Of a stretch of DNA of 5,584 nucleotides, positions 5,468 through 5,584 are shown piece after piece. This stretch comes from Arenicellales bacterium (GTDB taxonomy: Bacteria > Pseudomonadota > Gammaproteobacteria > BMS3Bbin11), in contig JARFQC010000254.1 in assembly GCA_029287965.1 (NCBI GenBank), forward strand, positions 1 to 5,584, in the 5' to 3' direction. The notes under the pieces are model-generated. The model was not told where the DNA came from. It did no database searches and saw nothing but the letters and a program-made list of their open reading frames with translations. Within the stretch, counting starts at the first letter, position 1. Each line of letters begins with the position of its first letter. Both the position numbers and the translations under genes were made by a program.

Positions 5468-5528
5468 CGACTCGCGTACGCCCTGTTGTACTGTCAAGCA
5501 GGTTGCTTAGCACCGGATTGCTCAGCAT
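5427..5528 (-). other. 33-codon frame with good ribosome binding site: displaced sulfotransferase start or leader peptide
   Basis: ATG at 5528 is preceded by AAAAGGGAAGCCT, a reasonable Shine-Dalgarno with good spacing. It opens a 33-residue frame starting MLSNPVLSNLLDSTTGRTRV and ending ALLDRV, then TAG. It overlaps the sulfotransferase frame (5467 onward) one base out of register. Removing one G from the GGG at its end would join it smoothly to ...CSNLPCLLWRPIARGLES of the sulfotransferase. It is either the true start of that gene, broken by a one-base insertion (real or a sequencing error), or a short upstream peptide. I cannot decide between these from sequence alone. Confidence 0.45.
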
Positions 5529-5565
5529 AGGCTTCCCTTTTCGGAATCGTCGATCGGCCTCAAGG

Positions 5566-5584
5566 CTGTCTCTTATCCACATCA
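5566..5584. mobile_element. Tn5 mosaic-end-like terminal repeat (IS50/IS4-family end?)
   Basis: CTGTCTCTTATCCACATCA matches the Tn5 mosaic end CTGTCTCTTATACACATCT at 17 of 19 positions (differences at 12 and 19), and starts with the CTGTCTCTT of the IS50 inside end. If natural, an IS50/IS4-family element begins at 5566 and runs off the right edge, 37 bases upstream of the ATG at 5528. The alternative is a Nextera-type adapter remnant at a contig end, but two mismatches argue against an exact adapter copy. Confidence 0.5.

Noticed and set aside
1..5584. CRISPR array, tRNA, rRNA or known defence genes
   Set aside because: No regularly spaced direct repeats, no cloverleaf with conserved tRNA arms, no rRNA-like sequence and no defence-family motifs were seen on either strand.

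Overview
The window looks like chromosomal DNA of a moderately GC-rich Gram-negative proteobacterium, most likely a gammaproteobacterium. The evidence is two lipoprotein signal peptides, a small glycine-zipper envelope lipoprotein, a host-attachment family protein and a 6-phosphogluconolactonase. I cannot name the genus. Seven coding regions are supported: six appear whole (one with an uncertain 5' end) and one is cut by the left edge. There is also one short unassigned reading frame near the right edge.

Left part (1-2311, all minus strand): three tightly packed genes read right to left. They encode a secreted coiled-coil / Gly-Ser-rich protein (268 aa), an outer-membrane-type lipoprotein (404 aa), and a single-pass inner-membrane protein of which only the first 94 residues lie in the window. 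The gaps of 3 and 4 bases indicate one operon. Together the products would span the periplasm, but I recognise no named function for any of them. A divergent intergenic region (2312-2463) separates this operon from a plus-strand glycine-zipper lipoprotein gene. That gene has a near-consensus sigma-70 promoter and a clear ribosome binding site, which moves its start to 2464.

Middle (2896-3288): about 390 bases with no credible gene between two convergent genes. It is full of inverted repeats: an imperfect long inverted repeat just after the glycine-zipper gene, a 137-base foldback bounded by 12-base inverted repeats (MITE-like), a strong 33-base hairpin, and a REP-like palindrome with a GCAA loop.

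Right part (3289-5584, all minus strand): a host-attachment family gene with a strong ribosome binding site, preceded by a promoter region with three AGGAC half-sites. Upstream of it lies a two-gene unit, a PAPS-dependent-type sulfotransferase followed 9 bases later by 6-phosphogluconolactonase (pgl). The sulfotransferase 5' end is ambiguous. The best ribosome binding site in the area serves a 33-codon frame that stops just where the sulfotransferase frame becomes family-like, which suggests a frameshift or a leader peptide. The last 19 bases match the Tn5 mosaic end at 17 of 19 positions, so an IS50/IS4-family insertion sequence may begin there (an adapter artefact is the alternative).
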